Origin: Knoxdaviesia capensis
Taxonomy: Eukaryota > Ascomycota > Sordariomycetes > Microascales > Gondwanamycetaceae
Assembly: GCA_001510575.1 (NCBI GenBank)
Contig: LNGK01000003.1
Span: 3,735,732 to 3,799,731, forward strand
Length of the DNA: 64,000 nt
Direction of reading: 5' to 3'
In this document: piece after piece, positions 1 to 15,000 of the stretch
Layout: the number at the start of each line of letters is the position of its first letter
Position numbering within the stretch: the stretch's first letter is position 1
Translations under genes and position numbers: made by a program
The notes under the pieces: generated by a model
The model's database searches: none
What the model was told of the DNA's origin: nothing
What the model saw: the letters and a program-made list of their open reading frames with translations, nothing else

Positions 1-1900
1 CAGCCATTCCACACAACACTCCTCTGGTTGAGTCCCAAAGTTCCCTCCCTTCTTCTCCGTGGGTGGTAATAGGCATGCACTATGCAGCTTTCAGTTACCC
101 CGTATAGCCCTGCTGATAACGTTGTTGAGCCCCCACGCGAGGAGGATAACAAAGGGAACGCAGAGCCCCGGTTCTCGGGACACAACTGGGGTGCATGACA
201 AAAATAGATCTTGTTCGATGAGGAAGGACACCTTCTTTTACTGAGTAACATCACCTGTTGCAATTTCGGAGCTATCATCCATCACAAGAATAGAATATAT
301 GCACTGCAGGGACATAAGGATGTAGATTTATACTCTCCTGCTATCGGCTACAACCTACAAGGGGTTTGGCTGAATGGATCTGAGAGCGAGACTGAGGCGG
401 GCGTACTACAATCCAGGCGCGATCAATTGATTCCCTTCCAAGAGGGTAATGGACTGCGGAGCTGCCAGAATTAAACGGTACTCCCGATAGAAGTACTGGA
501 CATAGATACCCTCCTCCGTCTACCTACATCCTTGTTGAGGAGCATGCCGATGAATGCTACAAAATTGCCTGTCCATGCTATATATACTCCCGCATCAGGT
601 CACTGTTCTGCATGTGGGGAATGGCGAGATCTACGCCCGCTTGAACAACATTATCGCTGAGAATGAACCCCCGCGCCGGACAAATAAGTACATGCATGCA
701 CGTATTAAGGCCGATATGGATTGGGTAGCATGAATCGACGAGCGAGAGAACTCCGAATCCACCGCAACATCATGAGCCTTGTCTTCAGGGGCAGTAGGGC
801 GTCCTACTTGTTCACGCACCCCATATCATAGTATTGCAGACTTACGTGCTCGTTTGGACTCTTACAGTTTAGGTGAGAGTACTGACGGCATAGGTACTCC
901 TGGACTCAGGACACTGCACTGATAGCATGGATATGAAGCCGAATCATATCGCAGATATCAAGCACTCTACTGAAGACTGGGGCTGGTCAAATTAGGTCAA
1001 GGCATTTGAGATATCTGTATCCTGTAGCATGACCTTAAGAGAGAAAGAATCCATACAAGAGCTTTAGCTCGCTCCATAATTGTTGTATGTGGTATGGCAC
1101 CGGTAAAAACTGGTCAAGGGGCGAGGAAGAAGCAGGTCCACAAGGGTCCCAAGAGGCCTATTAGATTGTCTCAGCGCGCCATTATTGATGTAAAATTCAT
1201 TTTATGTGATTCATTGCATCTACATTCATCATCTTTCCGCATCAGTTGGGGAGTTTATAAAGTTTTGCGCAGGATGGAGGTGGGAGCGCTCGGCAGGGCT
1301 TGGAAAAGAGCATGGCGAGCGACGAGGATGATAAAAGCGACAAAAAGCGCATGATCCGTCTGATACGGCCCATTGTCCGGCTGGGTTGGTGTACTGACGT
1401 TGGAAATATGTGCGTCAATAATCAGCGTGACACTTGTCATCAACTCCGGGGTTCCGGTCCGGAGCTAAAATGCGCTAGCGCGGCTCTGCGCAAATTCGTC
1501 GGGCCGGTCCCGGAGTGGGGCCGATGATCTCGGGTCCTTCTTCAAAGTCCCACGAGAAGCAGCGCGGCGTAGGGAACAATATATTTTCAAGGCTGTGTTT
1601 CCAGACTAAAGAAGCACCTCTTGTAGCGACTTTTTGGTGCTCCGGACTTACGGGCCGTGTTCTGTGAACCTCGCCAGAAACAAAGGTTGGGCTTCCAGAT
1701 AAACTATATTATCGGATCTGCGCGTGCGTTTGGGCCGCAACGCCGGTTCTTCAGCCGATTAAAGAGAAGGGGCGGTTATCGAGAGAAGCAAATAATGCAG
1801 TATATCCTCCGCCAGTGCCCTTTTCTTTGTTAGTTGCGGAAAGTTTGGCCCCCATCGGATAAAATGCAGAGCTCAGAAAGTGCACCCCAAAAAGATATTC
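1..1900 (+). pseudogene. decayed coding stretch of unknown function
   Basis: This stretch looks like the remains of a protein-coding region that probably begins left of the window. Reading frame 1 stays protein-like from about 70 to 475, apart from a TGA and a TAG near 205-215. Reading frame 2 is protein-like from about 600 to 1,190, interrupted by several TGA/TAG codons (for example near 752, 794, 915-920 and 974). Frame 1 is again open at 1,300-1,527, with few A-ending codons. The interruptions could all come from C-to-T changes in CGA, CAG or CAA, as expected from repeat-induced point mutation. However, every stop codon is one C-to-T step from a sense codon, so this alone is not diagnostic. 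I recognise no domain. Ordinary non-coding DNA is the alternative. Confidence 0.3.
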
Positions 1901-4900
1901 GAATAATTCGCGTCCGGCCATTCAAGCACCGACCGATCCTTCACAGCTTCCTGCCAAAGCAAACTATTCTAAATAATATATAAATCTGAAGAATAAGGTA
2001 ATATAACACCGACATATTCTTAGAAGAAACAGGAATCTCCATCCAAGTACGTCTGGAAGTCCGTCGGTCCGGCTTTCGAGATTTGCATCCTCTAAAACAA
2101 GCACGGCTTTGCCCCCGTAATTATACTCCCGACGGGAGTGTGATATACGTCGGCTCTGCACGTTGCTCCCTCCGCATTTTGCCCCAATTTGGAGAGATGG
2201 GGAAGGAGAATCATCTCCCGAAGTATTGCGTTCCCCCCTCTCTCTCTCTCTCCTCATCTCTCCCCTCGTTCGCCTTATGTTCGTCCCGTCTTCAGGATGG
2301 TAGATCGTCCGCTGATTCTCTATATCACCAGCCTGGATGAATTACCCCGTCCGGTTCTTCTCCATGTTTATGTGTGAAGTGCACGTGGATGCAATCCCTT
2401 CATCTCCCATCTTTTGAGCATCCCCCTCATCATTATTTCTCGTCCCTCTTTCCCCTCGTTTTGACTCTGCATACTGCAAACCCCAGATTTATGTACCTCA
2501 TGTTGGAACCGCACGCCCCCTCCATCTTGACCTGTTGCACATGGCTCAGTCCATCTTCCATCACGAACGACTCCTGCATCCCGTCCTCCAATGTCCTCTG
2601 TATCGCAGGTGGGCTATAAAATACTCTCACTATCGCTTCCCATCTGGATCTTTCCTTCGCGTTTCCCATCAAGTTCCCCATACCCGACCAGAACAAGTCA
2701 GGCTATCGCAGACAAACGGACCCTGCCGTGCCGGAAGCTAGGATGGAGTCACAAGCACATAGGGTTGGTAAAGGAAGCTGTATCCGAATCGCAGATGAAC
2801 TAGTCTGAAGGCGGCTCCAAGATTTTTTGAGTGTGAGAACTTGTATTCGTCATTTTAGCCGGCACTGTTGGATGCACTGGAACACAAAGAAGTTATGAGC
2901 ATTGTAGTCGTGATTTCTTTTCGGGGCCCGACTCTTGTTGGGCCGGTGCATACGGCATCATCCTCCGAGAAAACCACGAGTCCTTCCCAATCATCATCCC
3001 TTCTCTCCGATCCAGCGGTTCCCAGAGTTGATATCAGCATGTCTCTCGGTAAAACAGCCTACCCACAACATCGTCAACAACAGACACCCGGACTGGTCCA
3101 CCTGCTATTTCCAAAAGAGGCTCTTCGCATGTAGCTATCATAGTAAGGAGCCAATATAGGCGGAGCACCGCGCGATGCGATGTAGGAGGTCATTTGAGAT
3201 CAATATCATGTGTTGTATCACGGGTTAATCCAAGGATGGCTACACAAACTCCGTCCTGGGTGGGAGGGGCTGCAGAACAAAGACGATGAGCCACCAAGGC
3301 AAGAACATCCTATCCACGGCGGGTGTATCAAAAGCGATATTGACCATACTACACACAAAGTCATCAGTGCCGACTTACATACATAGTATCTGCACTGGGT
3401 GTTATAAGGGTTAAGATAGAGGGCATGAGCCGCATCGTCGTGCGTTCTACGCTTTTTCTCACCGTGGAGAATATGCACGCTCAGTGTCAGATGGACGGAG
3501 GTCTGTGGCGATCTATTCAATCTGAGGCGCATGCGCTCGGGCCGCCTCACCGCACCTTGGCCGTGGGCGGAGGAATAAGGCCTGAAGGGGGGCCCACCAG
3601 CCACACGGCGTTCCTCACAGTTCTTCCTCTGTTCTTCTGCCGTTCTCTTTGTTTCGTTCACGGAGTTCCCATGAGCGTTTCAGATCCGAGCAGATGACCT
3701 CGAACAACGCAGCAGAAACGTTGATACAGAATGTTACTCTGGCCCACGATACTCCGGCCAGAAACTCGACAGTGTCGTTGTTCTTGCCGACAAGAAAAAG
3801 AACACCCCCCCTCTCTCTCGGAGGATTTGGAATCTATTTCTTGATTTTGGGGTCCTGTCTCGCGGCTGTATATCGCCGAAGCCTGGCTGTTTGAGCCATG
3901 TTCGCCGCCGGCGGATGAAGTCCCGGTGCTCGATGTATACAGCACTCCGTCCATTCGAGCAAGACATGCCGGCCGTGGGTTAACCATTTGATCATCTTGG
4001 TAGCTACAGAACTGTTACTTGATTTATTTAATAATAATAAAATTACAATATAATATTTTTAAAATCAAACAATGAAATAAAAGGATTTTCTTTTCGAAAT
4101 CTCTTTTTTTATCTTCATTTTCTTGTTATTTCTCTCTCTTCTAAATAATGGAATAAGATGAAACGTGCAAGCTGCACTACACACCTCGTAAACGCTTAGC
4201 TCCACCGAATTGGCTCAATTGAACGCCCTCATCATCGACATTGGTGAGTACAGATCTTGATGATTTCATGATACATCGCGACATTCCCGCTTCCCCTCGG
4301 CATATCACAGGGCGGCTTGAACCAATGCACGTCTTTGGAGCCATATTGCTGCATGCAGAATTTGGTGCTTCTGCGATGCAATGCAAAGTCTTTTAGCCTC
4401 CAACTCGAATATACGAATAGTCTACGAGCACGCCGTGAAAATCAGATGGTTTGGGCGTGCATAAACCTCGCAATTTGTTGGGCTCCCAGGGCCCTACCCG
4501 GTGTGTTGGGACCTTTGATGCGGGGGCAGAGGCGATGGACGGTCTCTGCATATTTTGGAGTAATCTCACGAGTTGGAAGACCAATGCCTATATATGAGGC
4601 TCTGTTATTGGAGTGCCGGAAGAGGTTGGAGGGGCTGTGAGCCTGATATTCTTGAACATTCATCGTTGCGGTTTGAATCAGACTAGTGAGTGGGAGAGAT
4701 ATGATATTTTATTCTAAATAAAATAATATAAACTACAATATTAATACGTACAACATCTAGAGTTTAATTCATATTTCATATCTTGGGATCAATTGTTCAC
4801 CTAACAATAAATAAATGCCTGCCGAGAGACGTAGCAATGCTTGACTCCGGAGAGGCCGGATACGGTCTGTGGGTGTATCTCGGAGCATGTGCATGTGAAT

Positions 4901-7900
4901 CGGGAGTGGTGTGTCGATGCATGGGGCATCCCACTCCATAGATACCACAACAAACACTTCCCTAGCACAGACACCGCCAAGCTCATCGCCGTTGATCGAA
5001 TTCAATGTCGCCTTCTTAGGGCATGATGATAGCCGGACTTGTAAGTTATTAACCATACCGGCTGGCCCATGGTGATGTTATGAAGAAAATGTCAAGTGAG
5101 AGAACATGATGGACGATGTGGCGTCCCAACCGGATACAAGCACATCTATAAGCCCCCTCTCTCCTGACCAGTGACGATTTTCTACAATCAAGAATGCATT
5201 TCCTGTACGCTGGATGGGGAACCCAGACTTCTTCCGCCAGACCTGTTCGTACCTGCACACCCCTCCTCTCAAAGGTCAAATATAGTAGCATCATAATTCT
5301 CGCAGCACTGGCAACATCTGTGGTGGCGAAGGTCCCGTGCAGCCTAGAATCGAGGTCACAGAAGCAATATAATCTGGAAACCAGAAGAAGTCCCCCGTTC
5401 ACCCGTTATCTGTAGCATGTGCATCCAGGGAAAGTCACAGGCCCTGCAGCACTGGATGTTGATATCAAAGAAGTGGTTGGTTGAGAAGAAAGAACCAAGC
5501 AAAGACGTCATAGTCCCGTATGCGTGCCAAACAACAGCACTTTCACCCTGGCCAGTTGATGGATGTCCGGTGTATTTTCCAGAGTTCTAGGCCCAGGGAG
5601 CCCAAACCTCGAGACCATCAGTATCTCTCGTTCACCGTTTTACCCAGGTCAGGCGTGTGGCTGCCGTTGTTGCTCAGTCCCGTCTGTTGCCACTAACATA
5701 TGTCTGTCATCATCAAACTGTGTCAGGCCCCCGGAGGACGGGATGTAGGCCGAGTCCAATGATGCTCGGCATTAGCTGTCAATGATGTGCATTTCCGTGA
5801 TGCTGCAATCATAATCTTCAGTTCTAACGAGCTTGTGGCTACCTCGTGTTTCCCTCCGGATCTAGGCTGCAAGTGTGCTGGCCCGGTCCGTGTCGGTATT
5901 TCTCCCAGAATCGAGGTCTCTGGAGAGAAGCAAGCAGATCACCCCATCAGCAAACACACCCAGAAAAAGTGAGAGGGTGCAACTATGCAATGCACGCTTA
6001 TAAGTCGGTCTGGAGGGGGCACTTTTACATCACATATCTTCACGGCATCCAGCATATAGTACAGTGACGTCTTGCGCGTCATCTGTCACTGGAATCATTC
6101 TTAACGGGCCTGTTTTAATGAAATATTCACGGCACAACAACTCTCACCCCCACCAGCTTGTGAATTTCGCCACTGGCCACCCTCCTCCGTCCAATACTCA
6201 GTTGCAACTTGGCTGGTAAGTCTTTTTCCCCGCGTTCCCCCAAATAGGGTTAATTATCTGGCTATTTTGCCCCGATTACCCGATGAGCGCTTATCTTGCT
6301 AAGCTTGAAGTCTGCATATACACAAAGGCCCCAACGCATACGCCCCCTCCAATTGCAACGGATGGTGCGGAAGGAGATAGTAGTTTTCAGGCTCGTGATG
6401 GCGGCAGGATTTGCTTTGCTGGCATCATTGTAACAGCACAGCAGCACCACGTGCACTTGCTTGGTCAAATCATCAGCCCGGTGTAGCTTTAACGGCACAA
6501 GTTGTGGTACATGGAAGATGGAGGGGTGGCAGGCTCATAACCCTTATCAAAACCCTTATTTGGGTTAACCCTAATATGCACAACTATCTCGTGTCTATTA
6601 AAACAACCACACTACGATGCTCTCTATCCGGACTAGCAAACGATACAGTTAGGGGGTATGTTGTCTCAGAGTGTCATGCTTAGAAAGATACGTAGCACCA
6701 AGCTGACCGATACCCCCCTCTAGACACGAAATCCTGACTCACCGGTCCTGTACTTCATTTTCCTGATCCCCCGAAGAAGGCTATAATTTCGCTTGTCGCC
6801 GGTTTCACCACCGTTATCAATGGGGATACAGGGAGGGATACGATGTCGTACACATCAGGATGATAGTTTCTGTGCTTGTACTCCCACTGACAATAGTACT
6901 CACGAAAGAGTCGGGGAGAAACCAAGGCCTAATGCATGGGAGGGTTGGCGAATATATCCCCACTTACAGGGAATCCTGATCGCCACTGTGAAGTAAAAGA
7001 ACGCAAGCTTATCTGGTCGGACGCTAGTATCCCTTCTCCCTCCCAGAGAAAGGCACCCAAATCCACCCAGAAACTCGGTCCGAGACTGGAAATCCAGACC
7101 GTAGACGCGCAGGCCCTCCTGCGCCGAGCTCCCGGCCTCGGGAGTCAAGAGGTGGGAGAGCGAGGGCGTGTAAGGGAGGGACTGCAAATCGGCAATCCGT
7201 ACGCAACGCACAGACTGAGAGGACAGACATCGAGATCTCGATCGCCAGAGACAGTCTTAAGCATGCTTGCTGCTGAGTCGATATGACGATAGTTGAGGCA
7301 GGTTCTAGACATGGTGATGAGTGGCTTGAGTAAGGGATGGGGAAATAAAATACGGTATCTTGAGGGCCATTGTTTGGCATTGGTTCAGTTTCAACTATTT
7401 CTATTTCTTTTCTTTTTTCTTTGATAAGGGAAAGAAGAAATAACCGATAGAAGTTCCGGAATCGACGGACCCCAACGTCCAGCGGTGACAGAAAGTGACA
7501 GAACAAGGAGGAGGATGCATTTGAACTCCTTCAACGCTCGTCAGCATCCACGCCGGATGTCTATTTCCAGATCGATCTTATAAAAATAAAAAATGCATTT
7601 TAAGACATTCATCTTTCCGCCCTTACATCACGAATCAATAGCCCAATTTGGAAATAGTACTCAGTCTGTGAATCAGGACAATCGCATCTTCCACACAACA
7701 CCCCCTCCCTCCCAGACAGATCAACAACACGAGGGAGGCAGCAGGATACTATGAAGGGGACTGGAATACAAACCTGAATCATGCACTGGGCAGCTGACAT
7801 AGTGTGTAGCCGCACCCGAACACTTGATGGCTCCCTTCGCGGGCACGCACGCCCATCGTGACCTCTCTTTCTCCGTCTCCGCCCGTACACATTGATAGCG

Positions 7901-9000
7901 GTATGTGTGACTCAGGTTAAAGGTGAGATCCGTGAGAGCTATGTTCTCGACTGTTTTGGTGTCAGGGACATTCTGTACAGGGCATGCGTTGACGCAAAAC
8001 TGTGTAGGAGGAGTCGTTTGTGACCTAGGCCTGGAGGTGTCTCGTAACTGCTACTCGGTGAAAATGAAAGCCAGTTACAACTGTCGAAAGCACTGGAGGT
8101 TATGAGAACACGGCACAGTTGGAATATTTAGAGTCCACATACTTTACATCTAGACTTTGGGGAAAATATCCCTGGATAAATCGGTGGATATGGAAAGCCG
8201 GCCTCCATTGGTGCTGGTTGTCACAGGAGACCGGGCGTATGCATATCTATGCGAGCAAAAAGAGAGGCACATATAGGCATTCAGACTAATATAGCCAAAT
8301 GCTCAAGTGCTGCCCCTTATAAGTACCCGCCTGGGGGTTCCGCGGACATAAATCAGTGGGGACCGGAGGGATGCCGGAACGGCGCGGGACCGGGCCGGCA
8401 TGCGCTAGTCGCTATATGCACGAGCTCAAAAGGAGCCGACAAGAAGACATGGACTACAGCAGCAAAGTCCCAAGTACAAAGGATTGCGGATGTCGTATGC
8501 AAGGTACCTTCTTATGGCTTTTGTTGGTGTCTCTCGCCTCTCGCGTCTTGTCGCTTTCCCTAGCAAATGCTGCTAGCTTTGCAAGATCTAAATCTTCCCT
8601 TACCAGATGCATACCGATCATCCGGAAGATCCTAGATGTCGCGGACGAATATCCAACGGAAGGCGATTTCCGACACCAGAAACAAGTGGAAGAAACAAGT
8701 GGAAGAAACAAGGATACAGACACATCAAAACATGCGATATATGCAGATAGAAGCAGAAAGACGGCGAGAGCGAGTCCGAGATGACTAGAGCTCATCTGCA
8801 AGACTGTGACTGAATGAAGGGTGAAGTGAATGACGACATCCGGGGAAAAGAGACACCACGACTGCAGATGGAATGTCGATCCCACCGTCCGTCCCCTATC
8901 TCGCTCCTTGCACCGCAGGAAGACTCTCCTATGTCCCATAACCGACAGAATCAAGCCGAAATGCCTCACCTCATGGAATGCATTGGTGAGGGCAAGGGAT
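1901..9000. other. no supportable gene
   Basis: Open frames here are short, overlap on both strands and carry no recognisable motif. There are AT-rich islets at about 4,016-4,150 and 4,690-4,800, and a 13-bp unit repeated about 2.7 times near 8,679-8,713. Otherwise I see nothing beyond unannotated intergenic sequence. Confidence 0.5.
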
Positions 9001-12000
9001 CGCTTCAACTCTCCGAATCTGTTCCGTGGTCGCAGACTCGTAGAGAGGCCAATGAGAAAATGACCCTGAGAGACATCGATCCTGGACCAGAAACCCCAAG
9101 AACAAAGGGTAAAACAGAGGCTGAACTGGGGATCCCAAACAGGACGGGAAACTGTCAACCACCCCCCCAGTGCGAGAATTTGGCAGCCGGCGTGAGTTCA
9201 TCCCTCTTGTTGGACCTTCTTGTTTTCGGTGGCCTCTTGTTGCTACCGGCCTCATCCCTCCGTTTCTTCCATCCGGCTCTCGAAAATTCCGGAGCCGTGA
9301 ATCAGGGCCGACAAGGGCCGGAGAATGTGGGTGGCCAGAATTCCAGGCTGTGCGTGCCCGGTGCGTGTGCGTCCTCAGGCTCGGGCATGGCCGGCCGTGT
9401 CTTTCTTTCAGTCATGCTGGGTTATTCCGGTGCATCGTATCTTAAACCTGCAAAAAGGAGTTTAGTTGGGCCAAAAAAATACTGTCTGGCTATAAATATG
9501 GCCGGTGTGAGCAGGGAGACAGATATGGAATATAATAGTGTAAAAATAAATACCCTTAAAATATATATCTTTCCAGTTGAGAGATATTCCGATATTGTCA
9601 CACTATCTCCAGTATCTTCTTGAGTAAACTCAAAAGGAATGGGCACGCCCCTCACGTGGATATAATCGCATTCACGATTCATGCCCGTCGCCTTGAAATA
9701 GGAGCCGGTGAAGTGCGGCAGGATCCAGCCCATCGCATATGCACGAGTTAATAGTAGATAGAGTGCGGGGGAGAACCAGGCTCACCAAGATACATGTTGC
9801 ATCGTGATGCATACACATGGAACGTGTCAGGAATGAATGCAAAGAAATGTTTGGCCGAGGTCATTGCGCCTGTCGACCTTGTTCTTTGAAGCGCTCAATG
9901 GGCAGCATAGCCACGCTGGCTGAATGGGTGTTGTCAGCTTGCGAACAGTTGATTCAGTCCTGTTTTCGTTTTGCATGTGCGGGAAACGCACAAGGCCACG
10001 AGGACACAGGGATGGCGGGATATGTTAAGGATAGATAGAGCGGGTGGGACACACGGACACCCACAGTCCCTCAAGGCAAACACAGCTGTTAGCATGATAG
10101 TGGAGGCTTATTGATAGAACTGCGCTGTTGAGGGTGTGAAGAATAGCAGAGGAATGATGGTGTGAGGCGATCCTAAATTAAACCTCTGCATGAGTATATT
10201 TCCGTTTCTCTTCGTAGTCTCTTCATAAGCCATCTCTTGATCGACACTATTTTCCTCTCTCTCTTTTTTTTTCTTTTTTTTTTTTTTAAAAAAAAAGAAG
10301 ATATTATTCTAGAGGAACTGGAATGGGCAGGAGGAGCGAGGCGCTTGATACCGTTCAAGGCGGTGTGTCGACATATGGTCAGAACGGGAGGAGGAAAGCA
10401 GAGCTTGGACACTGCGGGGCGGGTATTGTCGACGGCAGAGGATCTTGCGCCGCAAAGATAGGGCCTACACCAAGCAGCGGACGCTTTTGACATTATGCAA
10501 TTACTGTCAGTGATGCAGGCTGAGAGAGGCTGGGACGCCTAACCAGGGCAATCAAGTTCGCGGCAAAGCAGCGCTTGAAGGGCCAGGTCACTTGCAAGTC
10601 CCCCCAAATCTCGGGTGTCCAATCGCAGGGGTTTGTGTGTGGCACCTGATTGAGAGTTGTCCATCCACAGGCTTGGTTCGCGGTGCTTAGACCTTCCCGA
10701 AGCACCTTCTGGCTTTAAAGAAGATTGTGTGATGGGAGGTTGAAACACGCCCTCAGCAGGAATGTTCTGCCACTTGTTGTTCCTTCGCTTATGGCGTGGC
10801 TCATTCGGGAATCAAGTCGGCTAGCCATGCAACAAGCCAAGTCCTACGGGATCAAGGAAATAAGTGCAGTACACGTTGTATGTATTCCGCAGTAGTGCAT
10901 GCACTGGACATATGGTTGTTGATGCAATTAGGAAAATAGGCGAAATGAAGGATGCAACCAGGAAAGTGTGGCTGGAGTGGGAACACACAATCACCCCGTA
11001 TCTCTTGGGCGCGGGAAACCTTCCTTTTGCCTCTCGAACGTTGGCCTACGAGCATATCTGTTTTCCGTGATGCAGAGACTCTTGGGGTCTGATATCACCT
11101 CCCGGGAGGTAGCGACTTGTACGAGCCAAGAGAGAGGTTGTGCGAGTGCGAATGAATCATTGATGACCTTAACAGGCGTATCAATGTCGGGGGTAATGGA
11201 ACCTTTGGAAGCAGATATCAGGGGGGGAAGGCAGCAGCAGTCATGAAGACAGAGTCTGTGATACCCCCCGGCATGTGTTGTCATTGGTAAAGCGGCACAT
11301 AGCCAAAGCAGATGATACCAGGCCATGCGGTGAATGAACGGAAGGGTGGAATGGAAGACGTGGAGGTTGGCTGTCTGATAGACAGAAAAGAGAAAGAGCG
11401 GCGAGCTAGAAAGGCCAGGGAAGGCGAGAAGCAACGGGGGGAACGCGCTAGACCAAATTTCTGGCTTCGAGAACAAAGTTCATGGCGGCGTGGGGGTTCA
11501 AAAGGAAAGACCAGAGTGGATCCAGGAAGGATGCTAGTTTAGTTTAGGGCAATGTAATTTATCAACACCCAAGAAGATAGAGACGAGACGATCCTGGCTT
11601 TATCCCCTCTACCAATCTGGATAACTCGTAATCTCATTAGAGTTATCTTTATCGTCCAAAAGTCTCTTTCAGCACTGCGCAAAGGGGGTATGAGAAATCA
11701 CCACCCATATGACAGCCAGTCAAAAGCCCCCCCCGCCCGGGGACTATTGGCATCGTCTCCCCCTCCTCCTGGCAGACGGCAGGTGGGATGGTGCTTGTTT
11801 CAAACTGTATACTACTGTACAGTACACATGAGTGCATGCGTCTGGTTGCATTTGGGGGTTGAGCCGGGTAACATGGAACAGTAGATGAATGGCCCCTCTG
11901 GTCTCATGGACTTTTGTATTTCTCTGCCCCCTTCTTGCTGCCTTATCTCGCTCATCGTGATTCAACCAGCATCACTAGACACCTCGATGCACACGATACC

Positions 12001-15000
12001 GCACTTTCCAACCCCTCCTTCTGCGGTTACGTCCCGAGGATCACCATGACGGTGATCTGTGGTGCGGTATGACGGCGGTTCCCGAATGAGGCACAGAGGG
12101 GAAGTGAGGCGCAGAGAAGATAATGTGAAGTGCAAGGTGGGGGACATGGAGCTGCGATTAGGGGCGAAGGTGTGAGGAAAGGTACGACGACTGGAATATC
12201 CATGGATAAGAGGGACGATGATTCTTTTTCACATATTTCAATAAAATAATAATAAACATGAATATTTCAATAAGAAAAAGAAAAAGAAAAATTCAGAAAT
12301 GAATCGAGGGTCACCCAAGAAAGCAAATCAGGAAAAGAAAAGACGGAAGAAATGGAATGCTGCATGGAAATTAAAGATGGGGAAATAGAAGGCAAAATTC
12401 AAATATTTCGAGCTACTACATACCGCGTAAGAGGGGATCTCTGGCCTCAAGTCGGTCCCTGCGTTTCTGACCATATCAAGGAAATACATGCGGAACATGA
12501 TTGGAATGATTAGGGTTGGGGTTCGGAGGCCAAGATATCAACCACCACCTTCAACCTTTCCAGCCAGCCAGGCTTGATTTCATTATATGATAGTTACCGT
12601 CTTTTGGTTTCTCTCTTATCAACCGTGTTGTATATGCATCACCCTCTTTTGGTTTCTCTCTTACTGCATGTCTCACTCTCGTTCCTACCCATCGTACCAG
12701 TCCAGAAGTGCCGTCGATGTGGTTGGCCAAAAGCCGACCAGAAGAGATGATTCCGAAGGAAGATCCTTTGTTCCTCCAAACTCGCGTGCCATTTTCCGGT
12801 CAACCTCACATCATATCGACCTCTCGATCTGCATAACCTCCGCTCCTAAAGAGACCACCTGGCTATTTGATGCTCTCTATTGTCGCCTCTACGCAACGCA
12901 ACGAAACAAAGGAAAATCAAGTGTGGGATATGGGTGTGAACATAAGGATTTCGCAACCAATGCGCCTATGGACTAGCGCTGTTTTCTGCATCCTTTTTGT
13001 CTTGGACTCTTGGTCCATATTTCTTGACGAAAATGAAGGCTTCACCCGGTTTGGACGGTTTTGTCCTGGTGACCCTCCTATTTCTGGCATGGAATGTGCC
13101 ATGTTTGGTTTAGACAGGCTCAGAGAGGACAGGAAGATAAAGAAAATAAAACAGAAATCTAATAATAAACCATAATTGAAAACCCTATCGGACCAACAAT
13201 AGGAGATAGAGAGGGTGGGTTGAGGGCTGTGATCAGCGGGGGAGGGACGACGCATCTACAGTACAGGCTCTAATCGCGCAGTATCGTCAAAATGTGCCGA
13301 TCTGGCTGAACGATATCGCACACCAAATTAGACTCACCATCTTGGAAAGAGTGTGTAGCATGGCCGAGAAGAGAATAAGACGAGATGATCTTTTCGAAAC
13401 GAGAGATAACGACAGCAACGCAACCATGGTTTCGCTTCCTTTCTTTCTCGGGCGTTCTTCGCTTTCGCGTGTTCGGGGAGTTCCGATCTACACGCTTGTG
13501 CCCCCCCTTTTGCCTGGGCAGCAGCGTGATAAAACGCACCGCGGGTTTTGGGTGTGATTTGGGTCGCTGTTCACAACATGCTCCGCGCGCAGAAGAGAAG
13601 ATGATAGAGGCGAGAAGAACAGCACCAAAAGAATCACTGACGTCCACTTCTCCTCGGGCCTGTTCGCCTGGGGTGGATGTAAGTGGGCACAGAGCAGAAG
13701 GCCTGTGTGAGGGAAAAGAAAATATCAGGGACGGCGATCTTGAGATAACAGCGGCGGCGGCAACCTCCTTGTTCCCACCCCCGCGCAAACCGGCACAGCC
13801 GACACGTTGAGTGGTCTTGTGGCTAGAAAAAAAAAGGGCAAGGCGGAACTAGTTTCAGGGTCTAGTACAGATATCAGAGCGAGGAAACAAACACCTCATG
13901 CATACACTGAAGATCGCTGAAATGTCCACACACTGCTTGCCTCTACGCGACGACGGCAACAAACCGGAACCTACGAACCCTCGAGATTCCGATTTTGCCG
14001 CCTTCATGCACGGCACGGCCCTTTATCGAGGACGACACAGGATGCCAGACGTCCTCACGCAGGCACAGGCACACGACCAGCTAGACCTGTATGAGTAGGT
14101 AAGATTAGGAGAGCGCAAGTGGGATACTCCTAAGAATATTTGCCTCATCAGGGGTGGTGGGCCATGAGGCTAGGTTGACGGTGCCTGAGATGCAGGCCGA
14201 TACTTTGGGGGGAGGAGGAGAGCCCGGGGAAGGCGACATGCGACGATACTAGAATGATAACCTGAGCGAATACTTCACGGACAGCGAGATCCCGGTAATT
14301 TTCTGTTCCTTCAGGACGCAAGCCACGTCCTATGTGGCAAATTATACACAACAGATCGTGATACAGCCGTAGGAGTATCTGAAAGGATACCGACACTAGG
14401 AAGGGCCGAAAAAGGAGCATCAAGAAGGGGAGGAAAGAAAAGAAAATTACAAAAAATTACAGGAACAATTTCCCAAACGGCTGGGTGCATTTCTTTTTAT
14501 CGAATATTTTCATTTAGTCAATTATTTCCTCCAGAAAAAAAAGAGGAATTAGAAGAATAAAATAGAAGAATAAAATACAGGGAATATCAGAAATTCAAAA
14601 TATGCTCTGGTGCTCAGCCGTAATACACGAGACTATTCTAAGAAAGGCCATGGCTTCCCCCATTGCACAGCATACAGCAACCACCCCCAAGTCCGTCCTC
14701 CGTAGAACGCCCATCCGGTCAGTCGGACCTTTGGGGTTCCAAGAGGAAGACTCCAACGTAGCAGGTGTATGAACATGTGTTCTCCTGCGTCTTGCGTGCC
14801 GAAAGCAACCTAAACTTGCATGAGGTGCAGGGGAACAGGCTGCTGGTTTTCCCTCGCTGACCCAGCCCGGCAGCAACGGCGGGCCCTGTAAGCGATGCGT
14901 TGGTCTCCATCTAGCTGCAGGGACACCACGAGGACTGGGGCAGCAATAGGCGTAGGTAGTGGTGGGAACTGGAAAGTGTACAGTAGTAGTCCCGTAGGTG

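Noticed and set aside
8454..9623. Overlapping frames of 234 (-) and 269 (+) codons
   Set aside because: No recognisable domain, and both strands are equally open.
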